Shown in pieces: positions 1 through 10,130 of a stretch of DNA of 64,000 nt. Below the pieces are notes generated by a model. That model saw nothing but the letters and a program-made list of their open reading frames with translations, made no database searches and had not been told where the DNA came from. The DNA is taken from assembly GCA_963082875.1 (NCBI GenBank), contig OY720097.1:6828501-6892500 (forward strand). The letters are read 5' to 3'. A program made the position numbers and the translations under genes. This stretch comes from Corella eumyota (lineage: Eukaryota; Chordata; Ascidiacea; Phlebobranchia; Corellidae). Every line of letters begins with the position of its first letter. The first letter of the stretch is position 1.

Positions 1-39
1 GAAAAAAATAAAGGTTATATTAAAGTTTTCTTTTAACAG

Positions 40-172
40 GATCTCTAAAAATAAAGAACAAATTAAAATTGGCCAAAAACAAATCGACGAGCTCTTCGAA
101 ATAGTCAAACAGCATCTAAAAATAAAAAACACCATGTTTAAATTTGTTTTAAACCTGAAAAAAAGCCTGTAA
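40..172 (+). CDS. Probable terminal exon of an upstream gene (partial)
   Basis: A pyrimidine-rich tract ending in AACAG at 35-39 makes a good splice acceptor. Behind it a frame opens at 41 and runs 43 codons to TAA at 170-172; one base (40) completes a codon from the previous exon. The peptide is lysine- and glutamine-rich with a helical heptad look (KEQIKIGQKQIDELFEIV) and ends LKKSL. I recognise no family. Codon composition is less AT-skewed than the flanks between 56 and 116, which favours a real exon, but the end of the frame merges into the minisatellite that follows, so the stop may lie in repeat-derived sequence. The rest of the gene lies left of the window. It could be a chance frame. 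Confidence 0.35.
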
Positions 173-585
173 AAAATTGTTAGTTTGGTTTAAGTTTTTT
201 AAAGCCCCCTGAAAAAAAATTATGGTTTTAGTTTTTTAAAGGCCCCTGAATAAAAATTATGATTTTAGTTTTATAAAGGCCCCTGAAAAAAAAATTATGG
301 TTTTAGTTTTTTAAAGGCCCCTGAAAAAAAAATAATGGTTTCAGTTTTTTAAAGGCCTTTAAAAAAAATTATAGTTTTAGTTTTTTAAAGGCCCCTGAAA
401 AAAATTATGATTTTAGATTTTTAAGGCCCCTGAAAGAAATTATGATTTTAGTTTTTTAAAGGCCCCTGAAAAAAAATTATGGTTTTAGTTTTTTAACGCC
501 CCTAAAAAAATTATAATTTGGTTAGTAATGCCCCTGTAACGAAATAAAACGAACGGTTTAAGAGGCCCCTGTGAAGTTAAATAAT
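155..585. repeat. Minisatellite, ~36-37 bp unit
   Basis: About nine regular and two or three degenerate tandem units built on AAAGGCCCCTGA, an A-run, TTATGGTTTTAGTTTTTT. Units begin near 206, 239, 275, 313, 350, 387, 424, 458 and 496, then decay toward 585. The first degenerate unit overlaps the last codons of the exon ending at 172. Confidence 0.9.
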
Positions 586-694
586 AGGTTTAAAGGTGGA
601 AGGAAATAAGAATGGCCTGCAAAAAATAAAAGAAAGAAATTGGAAATTTTTGTGTTTTTTTCTGCATGTTTAATGTAGTGTTTACAGTGTATGC

Positions 695-840
695 TATTTT
701 GGACTCCGTCCACAAAATTTATAATTTTTAGTATGGATTTCCATCCACGAAATTAAATACTGTTTTTTTATCAGGCTCCGCCCACGAAATTAAGTAGTTT
801 ATGTTGGGTTCCAACCCACTCACACACTTAGGTTTAGTAC
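695..840. repeat. Short degenerate tandem repeat (TCCRYCCACGAAATT motif)
   Basis: Four imperfect copies of a CTCCGCCCACGAAATT-like word occur near 702, 744, 775 and 811, spaced about 30-45 bp apart. No coding potential is seen. Confidence 0.6.
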
Positions 841-884
841 ATAAATATAACAGGGCGAATAAATTACAGTGAATTTACACACAT

Positions 885-1640
885 AAATAATATAAACCAC
901 ACATAGGCTTAGTTTTCTAATATCTAGTCTTCTAATTATTTTATATATACTTTACTTGCGCAAAACATCTAAAAAATCATTAAACAGTCCCGTTTAATAT
1001 AATTATGAACACACAGAAACCTAAACACACTTAAGACTGTCAACTATACTACTTTTAATGCGCAAAATTATGAGTTGTTACCAGTCAAAATAAAAAAACA
1101 GACACGTGAGACGTGATACTACAAACTTTTAAGCGCTTGATTATGCAGTACATATGAAAAATAGGCCGTAAAAACCTACAGCTCGTACAGACCTGAAGCC
1201 CTACAGCCCACCTTTTGTTGAGTGAGGTCCTGAGACTATTTTTTGAATTTTGCCAAATTGAAATGAGGTCCTGAGACTTTTTTAGTTCTTTCTTTGCATA
1301 AAAAACACATATCACACACATAGGCCTAGTTTTATAAGTATGTTCTATATAGGCCTACTCTATTTATTACTTGCGCAAAACATCTAAAAACCCATTAAAC
1401 AGGCCCATTTAATGAAATTATGAACACACAGAAACCTAAACACATTGGGACTGTGTCAACTATACTACTTTTATTGCGCAAAATTATGAGTTTTTAACCA
1501 GTCACAAATAAAAAAATCCAGACACGTGAAACTTTTAACCCGTAAAAATTTAAAGCGCTCAATTATGCAGTACATATAAAAAATCAGGCACGTGAAAATC
1601 TACAGCCCTACAGACCTTAACTCAATAAGGTCCTGAGTTT
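885..1640. repeat. 416-bp direct tandem duplication
   Basis: Two diverged copies in tandem. ACTTGCGCAAAACATCTAAA at 954 recurs at about 1369; ATGAACACACAGAAACCTA at 1005 recurs at 1421; GCGCAAAATTATGAG at 1060 recurs at 1476. The offset stays near 416 bp. Short open frames inside are not conserved between the copies, so I read this as non-coding. Confidence 0.85.
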
Positions 1641-2720
1641 TTTTCTCAGTTGTCTCCCGAGTCCTGAGTTCTTTGACTTAACTTCCCCCTTGCTAGTTGC
1701 AAGGGAGACTTATTACAATTCACTCCGCTTTCCATTCCTCCAATTCCTGCCATTACCTTTTTCCTCCATTCATTAAATCCAAATAAAATCCATTTTTTCT
1801 GCATTAAAAATATTGTTTAGAAAAGGGTAGTAGACACTAAACCCTACTTAAAATTAAGTTTTTTTCAAATGTCAACTTTATAATGTCGCATCATGCCAAA
1901 ATTTTTTAAGTTATGTCCCTTTTCAATTCTTTTAGTGCCAACAACATTAAATTATCCCAATTCACACGCCAAATATTGTTTTTGTATAATTATTATTTTT
2001 ATTGTGCCAACACTTTTAAAATATGCCTTTTTTGATAACTCGTGCCAGATTTTTTAATTTATGTTAAAATAACTTTATGTTAAAATAATTATGTTAAAAT
2101 AATTTATGTTAAAATAATTAAAAAATAACTTTAAATCAATTAAATAAAAGTTAACATACCTGAAACAGTGTTCAGAAAACCTGAACAAAAGATGTCTCAC
2201 TGAATCAAGTTCAACTTCACTAACTTTTCTAAAAAAATTTAAAATCTTAAAATTTATAGTTTTTTTTATATAAAATATATTTATAATACTGTTAATGATA
2301 TACTTCAAAAAAACAAACTACAAATCACAAACAAAAACACGTCTGCTCACCTCGAAAGTCCATCTGGAAAGAACTAAAATTCCGATTTCAACTCAAATTT
2401 GCCACGAAACACGAAGTCACGTGACTCTGCACGTGTTCAGTGACATGTTTGTTCGTGCACGACGCCTCTTGCAGTGGAAAGCGCTTTTCAAGCTGTCACT
2501 TAAAACATATTTGCCTAAATCTTCTAACAATTCATTAAAATGTTAATATAACAACACAAACTAATAACCTGTCATAATATGTAAATGTTTATTTACTTTT
2601 TAAGAATTATTTGTAACAATTAACGTCTTAAATTACGACTAAACAACTTATACGTGCGTTAACATAGCGCATTACGTATCAGCTGGAATTTCAGATTATG
2701 ATGCAACTTCGTGTTTTAAA

Positions 2721-2823
2721 GGAATTTCTCGGGGAGACGCACCAATTAAGACGTCGCATTTTCCGAGACCTTGTGGTAGAGGAATTTTTCGAAAAGGCGC
2801 ACTAATAATGACGTCACGTTCCC
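2721..2823. repeat. Two-copy direct repeat, offset exactly 60 bp
   Basis: GGAATTTCTCGGGGAGACGC (2721) and GGAATTTTTCGAAAAGGCGC (2781) begin two 43-bp copies that each end in a GACGTC-containing segment. They form a relatively GC-rich island in AT-rich DNA, about 1.3 kb upstream of the Fringe-like start. Function unknown; a regulatory element is possible. Confidence 0.65.
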
Positions 2824-3119
2824 TGCGCCTCGCTTAGTGGAACATTTTAAGTTTCTATGCTTTATAACGGACCTATATTAAAGCAATAGTAAATTATATT
2901 ATTCCATTTTCTTAATTTTAATAAATCAAAATCCAATGTTTGTTGGCGTCCAAACACATTTTTATTATTGTTTTATAAATATAAAACTCAAAATAATTTT
3001 TTTTTTTATTTTTAATAAATATTCAACAACAAAAAATTGCAAAAATAAATTAACTAAAGGTCATGCCTGTTCCATAAAGTCCTAAATGTTTTTAGAGAAG
3101 GCACGACCTCTGAATAATA

Positions 3120-3660
3120 GATGTTTGTTTATTAAAATTTAAAGGTTGTTATTAATTTTTTTAATCTTGGTCAGTTGTATATCATGATATAAGTAACTTA
3201 AAAATGAATTAAAATTTTAATTTTTGTCACTAATTAATTATTAATAGGTGTTTGTTTATTAAAATTTAAAGGTTGTTATTAAGTTTTTAAATTTTGATCA
3301 GTTATATAATATAGTATTTATAACTCGAAAATGAATTAAAAATTAATTCTTGTTTGTTTATTATATTTAAATGCATGTTTGTTAATTAAAAATTAAAATT
3401 TGATATTAAGCATTAACAACTTAGTATAATGTATTTTATAATATAAGTAATACAAAAACATATTTAAAAAATAATTTTCGTTTATTTATCATATTTAAAT
3501 GCTTGTTTATTTAATACAAATCAGAAATCAATTTTAGGAATTTACAATTTAGTCTAATGTATATTCTGATTTTACCAACTTAAAACCGAGTTAAAATAAT
3601 AATTTTTGTTTGTATAATTTATTTAAATGCTTTTTTGTTTATTTAAAATCAAAAATATGT
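3120..3660 (-). repeat. AT-rich ~125-bp satellite, inverted orientation
   Basis: Marker words such as AATTTTTGTTTGT recur near 3220, 3346, 3473 and 3603 (spacing 126-130 bp), each followed by a TTTAAATGCTTGTTT-like word. The reverse complement matches the satellite unit at 51110-51690, 54180-54800, 57270-57895 and 59720-60215, including the ATATTATGATATACATTAGA-like core. This array lies about 47 kb from the others and in opposite orientation. Confidence 0.75.
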
Positions 3661-4131
3661 AATATTCTTAGTTAATGTTTATGCATATCTTTTTTTACTT
3701 ATAAAAATTTATGTTAAAAATAATCAAATAATTTCGAACCATATTTTATTTATCAAATAAATCTAGTTTGAAAAAATTACTGTATTTTTTTTCAAAGTAT
3801 TATAAACGATAGAAGACGATGTAGCCATATCTAGTTTACGTAAGTGTATTTTTACAAGACAAATTATGATTTGAAATTAAACTGGAATTAAATTGTTTGG
3901 CTCTGCCCCTGCGGCATGCATAAATTGTGTACGGTAAATAGAAAATTGCCTTAAAAAATGCGTAACTATATATATCAATAGAACAGTTTCTAGGAAGGTA
4001 GAAGACATATAGCCCTAAAAATATTTGACTTTAGAAAAGCAATAATATTTAAACTATGTTTTTTAACTGAGAATTATTTTCTAGCCTTAGACTTTTTTGT
4101 AAACTTTTATGGATAAAATTCAATTCTAAAT

Positions 4132-5968
4132 ATGAACCCTCGTTTAATTTATGTTGCCAAGAGGATGATATGGGCAGTTACGATTTTCAACACATTGGCC
4201 TTAGGCTTGCGATTGAGTTGGAACTCTTTAAGTTGGAACAAAGTTACAGAAAACCACCTTAATGAGCCCGAAATGATAGGTAGCAAAAATTAAATGCAAA
4301 AAACAACAGTACAGTAAAAAGATTTGTTGTCGTTTGTTGTTTAACCTGGCTTTAATGCTTTAACTGCCAACACTTAACAAACAAAACAATTTTACCAAGT
4401 TAAGCTAATTCGTTTTAAACTATATAAAGATTGGATAAACCACTTGCAAAGAGTTTGGAACAAAAGCAAAATTACTTCAAAATATCAACATAGTTTTATG
4501 CCAGCGATCTCTAGTGATGACGTCACGCCAAGTGTACCACTTCTCTATTTTGATAAAAGCAATCTTTCAAACAAAATTAAACAGTAAGTAAAAATGTAAA
4601 ATATGAAAATGTTGGTTTTTAAATTTGTGTTTATTAAAGTAAAACACGAAACTGGTTCAAACAGATAAGAGAAAAAAAACGACGGGTTGATGAATTAACT
4701 CAACTGAAAACAAGTAATACAATATTTAGTTTTAAAACAATCTGAAATCACTTTCTCAAAAATGTTTACATAAAACAACGCGATTTTGGACATTTTAGAA
4801 GCTACTGATGTTTTCTTTAGCGTTCAATCTACAAAATCACATCATTTAACAACGCTATTGGCAATGCTAAATACTTGGATTACTCTTGTGCCTGGGCAAG
4901 TAGTATTAACAACCGGTAGGTTAATTTTTTTAACAAACTTATCAAAGAAATATATTTCAGCATTGGTGAAATATTTTTAAACTGGATTTTTTAAACTTAA
5001 AATGTATAATAGTTTCTAAATAATACAACTTTTTTAGACCAAAATGATACCAAATTAGTCACAAAAATGCGTGACATATTTGGAGTAAAGTCTCCTGCAG
5101 TAAAAATATCCGCTTGTCCATTTCAAACTGACCGCAAGTGGGCGGCACTGTGCATCATTTTGGAAGAATTAGATTCGTTTACAAATTCACCCTACCAAGT
5201 ACATAAAATAAGCTTTAAAGCACGTAATAAAATTTTAATAATTGCATTTTATAAATTAAAGTAAAACACGTTTCCTAAACGCAAGATATTTCTTTAATAC
5301 TTTAACAAAGGAACCTTGGTTTTGTCATTTCGAAGATAACACCTATGTGAACGTTAATACACTTCTCAAATTATTGAGTAATTTTAATCCAAGTGAACCC
5401 CATTATATTGGGCGAGCACCAAGGCACCGTCAGCCTATTGTGGTTAGAGCCTACGACCTTGATCAAGTGTTTAAGATCGTGGGAGACTCGGGGTATGAGG
5501 AAATAACAACCTCTCACTATAAAGCCTTTTATTTCGCCATGAAAGGATCAGGGTTTTGCTTGACAAGAAAACTAGTTACTCAAATGCAATTTTATTTACA
5601 AGTAATGTTCTTATAAAAAAAAAAATTTTTAAATTCTTTTTTAAATATATAAAAACTTTGCATAAATTTTGCACCATTTACAGGGACCGCAAATCATCAA
5701 AACAGCCGCTTCCATCTCATTGCCCGATGATTACGTCATAGGCTACGTCATAACTGAACTTGTAAAAGTCCCACTTACAAATATTCCAATGATGCATTCA
5801 CATTTGGAAAACGTGACGAAATATGACGTCACATATTTAGCCAATCAAGTGACGTTTTGTGTTAGTAACAACGTAGCAGAGAATAAAAAAGGTTTAACTG
5901 ACAGCAGCAAAATTAATAAAGTGCACTTCGTTTTATACGGAAAAAATAACATTAATGAAATAACATAA
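4132..5968 (+). CDS. Fringe-like beta-1,3-N-acetylglucosaminyltransferase (GT31)
   Basis: Fringe enzymes add GlcNAc to O-fucose on EGF repeats of Notch-type receptors in the Golgi. Seven exons fit in phase: 4132-4279, 4454-4583, 4670-4713, 4799-4915, 5038-5198, 5311-5601, 5684-5968, giving 1176 nt or 391 aa, close to the family's usual length. Residues ~9-28 form a short hydrophobic segment suited to a type II signal anchor. Family landmarks in order: DVFFSVQSTKSHHL and MLNTWI, the TTD before the variable loop, RKW, WFCHFEDNTYVNV, KGSGFCLTR, SLPDDYVIGYV and MHSHLENV. The LPDD acid is kept, but the metal-binding DDD of known Fringes reads EDN here. The 4280-4453 intron has a weak acceptor; a start at 4498 is the alternative, since a TATA-like TATATAAAG lies near 4430. 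The gene converges on the sulfotransferase gene. Family call is firm; the N-terminus less so. Confidence 0.85.
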
Positions 5969-5972
5969 TAAA
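5967..5972 (+). terminator. Poly(A) signal overlapping the Fringe stop codon
   Basis: AATAAA at 5967-5972 overlaps the TAA stop (5966-5968). A second AATAAA lies at 6005-6010. Both sit in the ~140-bp gap before the convergent sulfotransferase stop, so the 3' UTR must be very short or the two transcripts overlap. Confidence 0.6.
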
Positions 5973-6107
5973 TGGCCACCGCTTTGTAAGTTGTTTTTAC
6001 TCTTAATAAAAAAAAGGCTTTAAACACATAAATAATAGCTACCATGTTGTTTCTGAAAATAGTGCTGTGCAAATCTTATGATTGTTTCGTTGCCTATTTC
6101 AATGCAA

Positions 6108-7906
6108 CTAGAATAAATCCATCGTAATATTTTTAAGTTCTTCTTTCGTTGTGATTAATTTATATCCTAATTTCTTCATCGCGTTGCCGCACCGCTTTTG
6201 TATCTCCAAAACATGCTCAAGGCTGAGAACAGATCGCCAGGCTGAAACCACGTGCTTTGGGTTTCGATTAGTGCCGTAAACATCATCGTTGGAAAGTGCG
6301 TTCGAATTTTCCGACGACGTTTTTGTCTTTAACCAACTCCGGATGCCGTCGTTCATATCTAAACCGACGAAATCGTAAATCGTTTTCGTTATTTTCACTG
6401 GGTCAGTGCAAAAGTCTTCATGCCTTACTCGAATGTATTTGTCACGTGGTATGACGTCACTTATGTTCTTTTCAAGAAAGTTTGCGTTTAGTTCAAGTTG
6501 TTCACATGTTATGTTTGAAGATGAACTATACAAAAAAACACAGATTTAGTCGATATTATTAGTAAGTACTTAAATAATAAACAGATCTAGTAAAAAAGTT
6601 AGGAAAAACAACAGAAAAACGATGCAAAAAACTTAAATACTAATAACTTATACCTTATCATTCCTTGAGTAATTTTATCCTGCTTACTTTGAAAAATTCG
6701 ACTTTTAATAGTAGCTCTTGGGTCTCTTACAAGGTTAATTACTTTCACATTGATTCGTGCATTATTCAGCAAAGGAACAAGTGTTTTTAGTTCACAAAGT
6801 GTAATAATTTTTAGAGCAATTAATTGACTTTTGCGACATCTTTTTTCTAGAGCGGGTTGATCAACAGGTATTGGACAAATTTTCGCACTACCGGTCATTC
6901 TTGAAAGTAGTTCACAGCAAGAACCACCCTTGTCAAAACAAGGATCCTTTGCCTTACATCTAAAGAAAAAAATAGATTTTAATTTGCCTGCATTTATTAC
7001 CTGTTCTATTACAGCTAAATAATAAAGTATTAGGATTTATTTGTCTAAATTTATCAACTGTCCAGTTGCAATTCCGGCAGCGTGGTGTTGTGGTAAGTAC
7101 ACTTGCTGCATCACCATGAGGTTGTGGGTTTAATTCCCACTGCTCTCATGCTGTAGCGTCCTTGAGTAAGGCGCTATAAACGGCATAGACTCATGCTGAG
7201 CCAGCACTTAATCAGCAGCATAATTACCAAGGAATTATAATCTATATAAAAACTGCTAAAGGCAACTTGAGACTGGGTCGGAGTACCTTACGTTATTACA
7301 TGTTTTGGTCGCGCATTCGACCTTCCCACATTTAGGATAAACATATATACAAAACAAATATATATATATAGCTTAAAGTTTCAAAGATCAACATTTTCAA
7401 GCATTTTAAAAAAAAAAGAAAAAGGTAGATAGCAAAGCAATTTATTGATACCTCGGCCAAAACGATCCATGGTCAGTTAAAACTGCATCAAAACGTTCTT
7501 TTATCCCAGTAAAATTGCAATTTATAATTTGATCTAGAGTTGCAATTCGATGATCTAATAACGAGTTGCAGGGTCTTAGATCAAAGCCAAATAAAGGTTC
7601 ATAAAAATATTCAACGTCGTTTCTGTGTTTAAATATTTCCCCAAGAATACTTGAACCTGACCTAGCCTGGGTTAGAATAATTACGGCATCTGTTTTTAAA
7701 ATTTTATGTTGAGGAACTGTAGAAGTTTGAACGACTGCATTTTCCATAGTAACATTGCACTCTTTGCATTTGCATTTTGTTCTTCCATTTTTAAGTGGAG
7801 TTCTTGGCCAGTCAACGACTGAATAATAAGAAAACATCATAAACAATAAAGCAGAAAGTATTAGAAGGTTAAATACTTTTTGAGTCCCTAAATTTAATGT
7901 TTTCAT
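6108..7906 (-). CDS. Carbohydrate 6-O-sulfotransferase-like (CHST/GST family)
   Basis: Predicted Golgi enzyme transferring sulfate from PAPS to the 6-position of GlcNAc, Gal or GalNAc in glycans. Three exons fit in phase: 7906-7452, 6959-6654 and 6525-6108, 1179 nt or 392 aa, the usual size for CHST1/4/5-type enzymes. A type II membrane anchor is seen at residues ~12-30 (FNLLILSALLFMMF). The 5'-phosphosulfate-binding loop is LTQARSGSSILGEIF (about 79-93), followed by the family's YFYEPLF. The 3'-phosphate-binding motif is VINLVRDPRATIKSR in exon 2. The third exon carries the RVRHEDFCTDP and W..VLSLEHVLEIQ segments typical of the C-terminal half. Cysteines cluster around the exon 1-2 junction, as in the family. 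The exact acceptor sugar cannot be told from sequence. Intron 1 contains a SINE. Confidence 0.88.
7076..7330 (+). mobile_element. tRNA-derived SINE in sulfotransferase intron 1
   Basis: The left part resembles a tRNA gene with RNA polymerase III boxes: an A-box-like TGTGGTAAGTAC near 7090 and a B-box-like GGTTTAATTCC near 7130. It is followed by GTCCTTGAGTAAGGCGCT, a word also found in tRNA-derived SINE bodies of other deuterostomes, and ends in an AT-rich tail with a TA microsatellite near 7360. It is much more GC-rich than the surrounding intron and lies antisense to the host gene. Confidence 0.7.
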
Positions 7907-9810
7907 ATCTGCACCGGCTTTAACTGTGAAACAAACAAAAATACATTCAAAAACCCTACAAGTTCCACATTGCTACTAAAACCTATGCTTTTATTGTTAA
8001 AAAATAATAATTCTTAACCAAAAGTAAACAATTAACTAATACATTAATTAGGCAAACATTTTTTGCATTTAAGTATCGTTTTTTGACATTTTTTTTTATA
8101 AAAACTGCTAATTAGATAGAAATAAACCAAAAAAAGCATTAGTTCTCCAGCCTTTTACAACCGCCTTGCCTAAAACTAACTTGTAAGGCTACAAAAATTG
8201 TAGCTAATATAAGATAACTGTTAATATTCAAGAACTGTTACGACTTTCTAGTAAGCAATAGGTTAAAAGAAGGCCAGATTTTTAATCAACAAGTAGGCCA
8301 AGTTTAACTTGCAAGAGTACCTGCAAAATATTGTTAACTTATCTTTTTATTCTTTGTTATCCACTTATGACGAATTAAAAGCAATGGCGTGAAAATTAGT
8401 TCACAACTTTTACAAAATAAAGTAAATAGGTATTTGGCCTTGTTGCTGTATTATACGTTCTAAGTTTGGCTTTTTAGTCTAATAACTTGAATTTATTAAT
8501 TTCAAAGCCTTATATATACTAAGACTAAGTAACACAACTTATCTTAACGGCTCTGACAAATCTTGGAAAGCAAAATTTTATTTTAGAAAGTCAAAAACGT
8601 TTTGAACTAATTTTTTTAAACATGAACAGTGGTGTTACAAAATTGTTTTAAAAAAAGAAAACCAATAAAAAATGTTTCCAAATTTATTAACTAACTAGAC
8701 GTTAAGGCTTACCGTAACGAAGGCAATAAAACTTGATATGCTATTGTTGGATAGTTTTCACAATCGCTGTAAGTATGTTTAATAATTAACATTGGAGACA
8801 CGCTGTACGAAATATTTTAAAATTTCGTTTAAGATTTTTAAAATTTTATAGCGAATATATAGATTGATTTTATGTCTTTTAAACCTTTGGTAACCTATTT
8901 TAAAACTAACGCAATAAAAGCATTAACCACAACGAAGGGTCTTTTTTAACCAAAATAATTAGTTTTATACATAACACCATGCTAAATACATTAATATATA
9001 TAAAGATGCAAGAAAAATTTTTCTTTTCTATTTAAAAGCTAGTTTAAACACAAATAACTTTAAGCACCTGTTAATATGTTGAAGTTGTAATTTACCTTTT
9101 TATTACAGCATGAAAACTAGTTGTTTATTTTTATAAATAAATTTAAATATAATGTGAGAGCCAAAAACAGACCAAAGACTTTAAATCAACCAACCTTTAC
9201 ATCAAAATCAAATGTTTTAAAATAAAACAAACTAACTGTATTAATATTACTAAATTTACAAACTAAATAAATGCAAAAAAATAATAATTTGTTAATTAAA
9301 TCGTTTCAAATAAAAACACTTTAAATAAAAATACATTTCCAAAATAGAATTTGAACTCAAATAACCTAACTTGCTTTAAGATTAATTTAAACGTTATTTG
9401 TTTTTGTTTATAACAGTCTTTCTTAATAGAATTTTGCCTACTTTTTGCCTACTGCTGCTAGTTAAAAGTTTTAAAACTGTATCTTAGATCGTAAAGGTGG
9501 GCACTGAACTGTAAATAATCTTATTTAACAAGGATAAATTTATATTAAAAATTTAACTTTTAGGTTAACTTTAAAATCGTTAACGGACCAGTTAACTTTT
9601 GATAAATTGTGTTTTCGTTTGTTAAATTGTGTTAATTTAATATTTTTACAAGTAGAATGTAGTATAGGGATATATTTGTTTAATTTTGGCGTTTATCAGG
9701 TTTAAACGTTTCAATTTTTAAAACAACGTATAAACTATCATCTGACCGCTGTTATTTGGGCATTATTTCAGTTTTAAAAACGTCTTTTATACCTAAGTTT
9801 GTTTGATTAA
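7907..9810. other. Intergenic, AT-rich, nothing recognised
   Basis: Upstream flank of the minus-strand sulfotransferase gene. No open frame with splice context, RNA gene or clear repeat is seen. Its promoter should lie just above 7906, but no convincing core element stands out. Confidence 0.5.
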
Positions 9811-10130
9811 AATACCAACTAAGTTAAAAACTATTGTTTTTTTTGAAAAAAGAGTGTTTTTTTGTTACTATTATTAATTAAATCCTCCGCACGTGGGCAG
9901 TACTATGCAGTAATTTAGAAATTAAATTCGTTTAATAATAAAAATATCCAGATGTTGCCCCAACTGATTCTTAAACAACTTGTAAAATAAAACCAAACAG
10001 AACCTTGTTAGTTATTGTTTTGTTTTTGTTCTTCTTTTAAAAAAATAAATAAATAAAAAGGGTAAATAATAAAAAGACGCGACTACACTATTACGTCATA
10101 ACTAGATTTGGAAAGTGGTAATAACAAATT
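9811..10130 (+). pseudogene. Possible decayed partial copy of the Fringe-like gene
   Basis: Three short blocks match Fringe exons in order. AATACCAACTAAG at 9811 resembles the exon 5 start (5046). CCGCACGTGGGCAGTACTATG at 9887 resembles CCGCAAGTGGGCGGCACTGTG in exon 5, and the match continues to an ATTCGTTTA word. TTACGTCATAACT at about 10091 resembles exon 7 TACGTCATAACTGAACTT. The spacing inside the exon 5 copy is close to the original (75 against 85 bp). Most of exon 6 is missing and the frame is lost. The open frame at 10115-10348 starts inside this remnant and is not a known family. Matches are short, so this needs a proper alignment. Confidence 0.35.

Larger units (their letters stand above)
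1641..4131. other. Intergenic, AT-rich, several small repeats
   Basis: No gene supported. It holds a 4x ~14-bp TTATGTTAAAATAA repeat (about 2054-2118), a 60-bp-offset direct repeat (2721-2823) and an AT-rich satellite (3120-3660), listed separately. Two short open frames near 2075-2546 on opposite strands lack splice context and look random. Confidence 0.7.

Noticed and set aside
2075-2546. Two short frames as small genes
   Set aside because: AT-rich, no splice or poly(A) context, and no recognisable domain.
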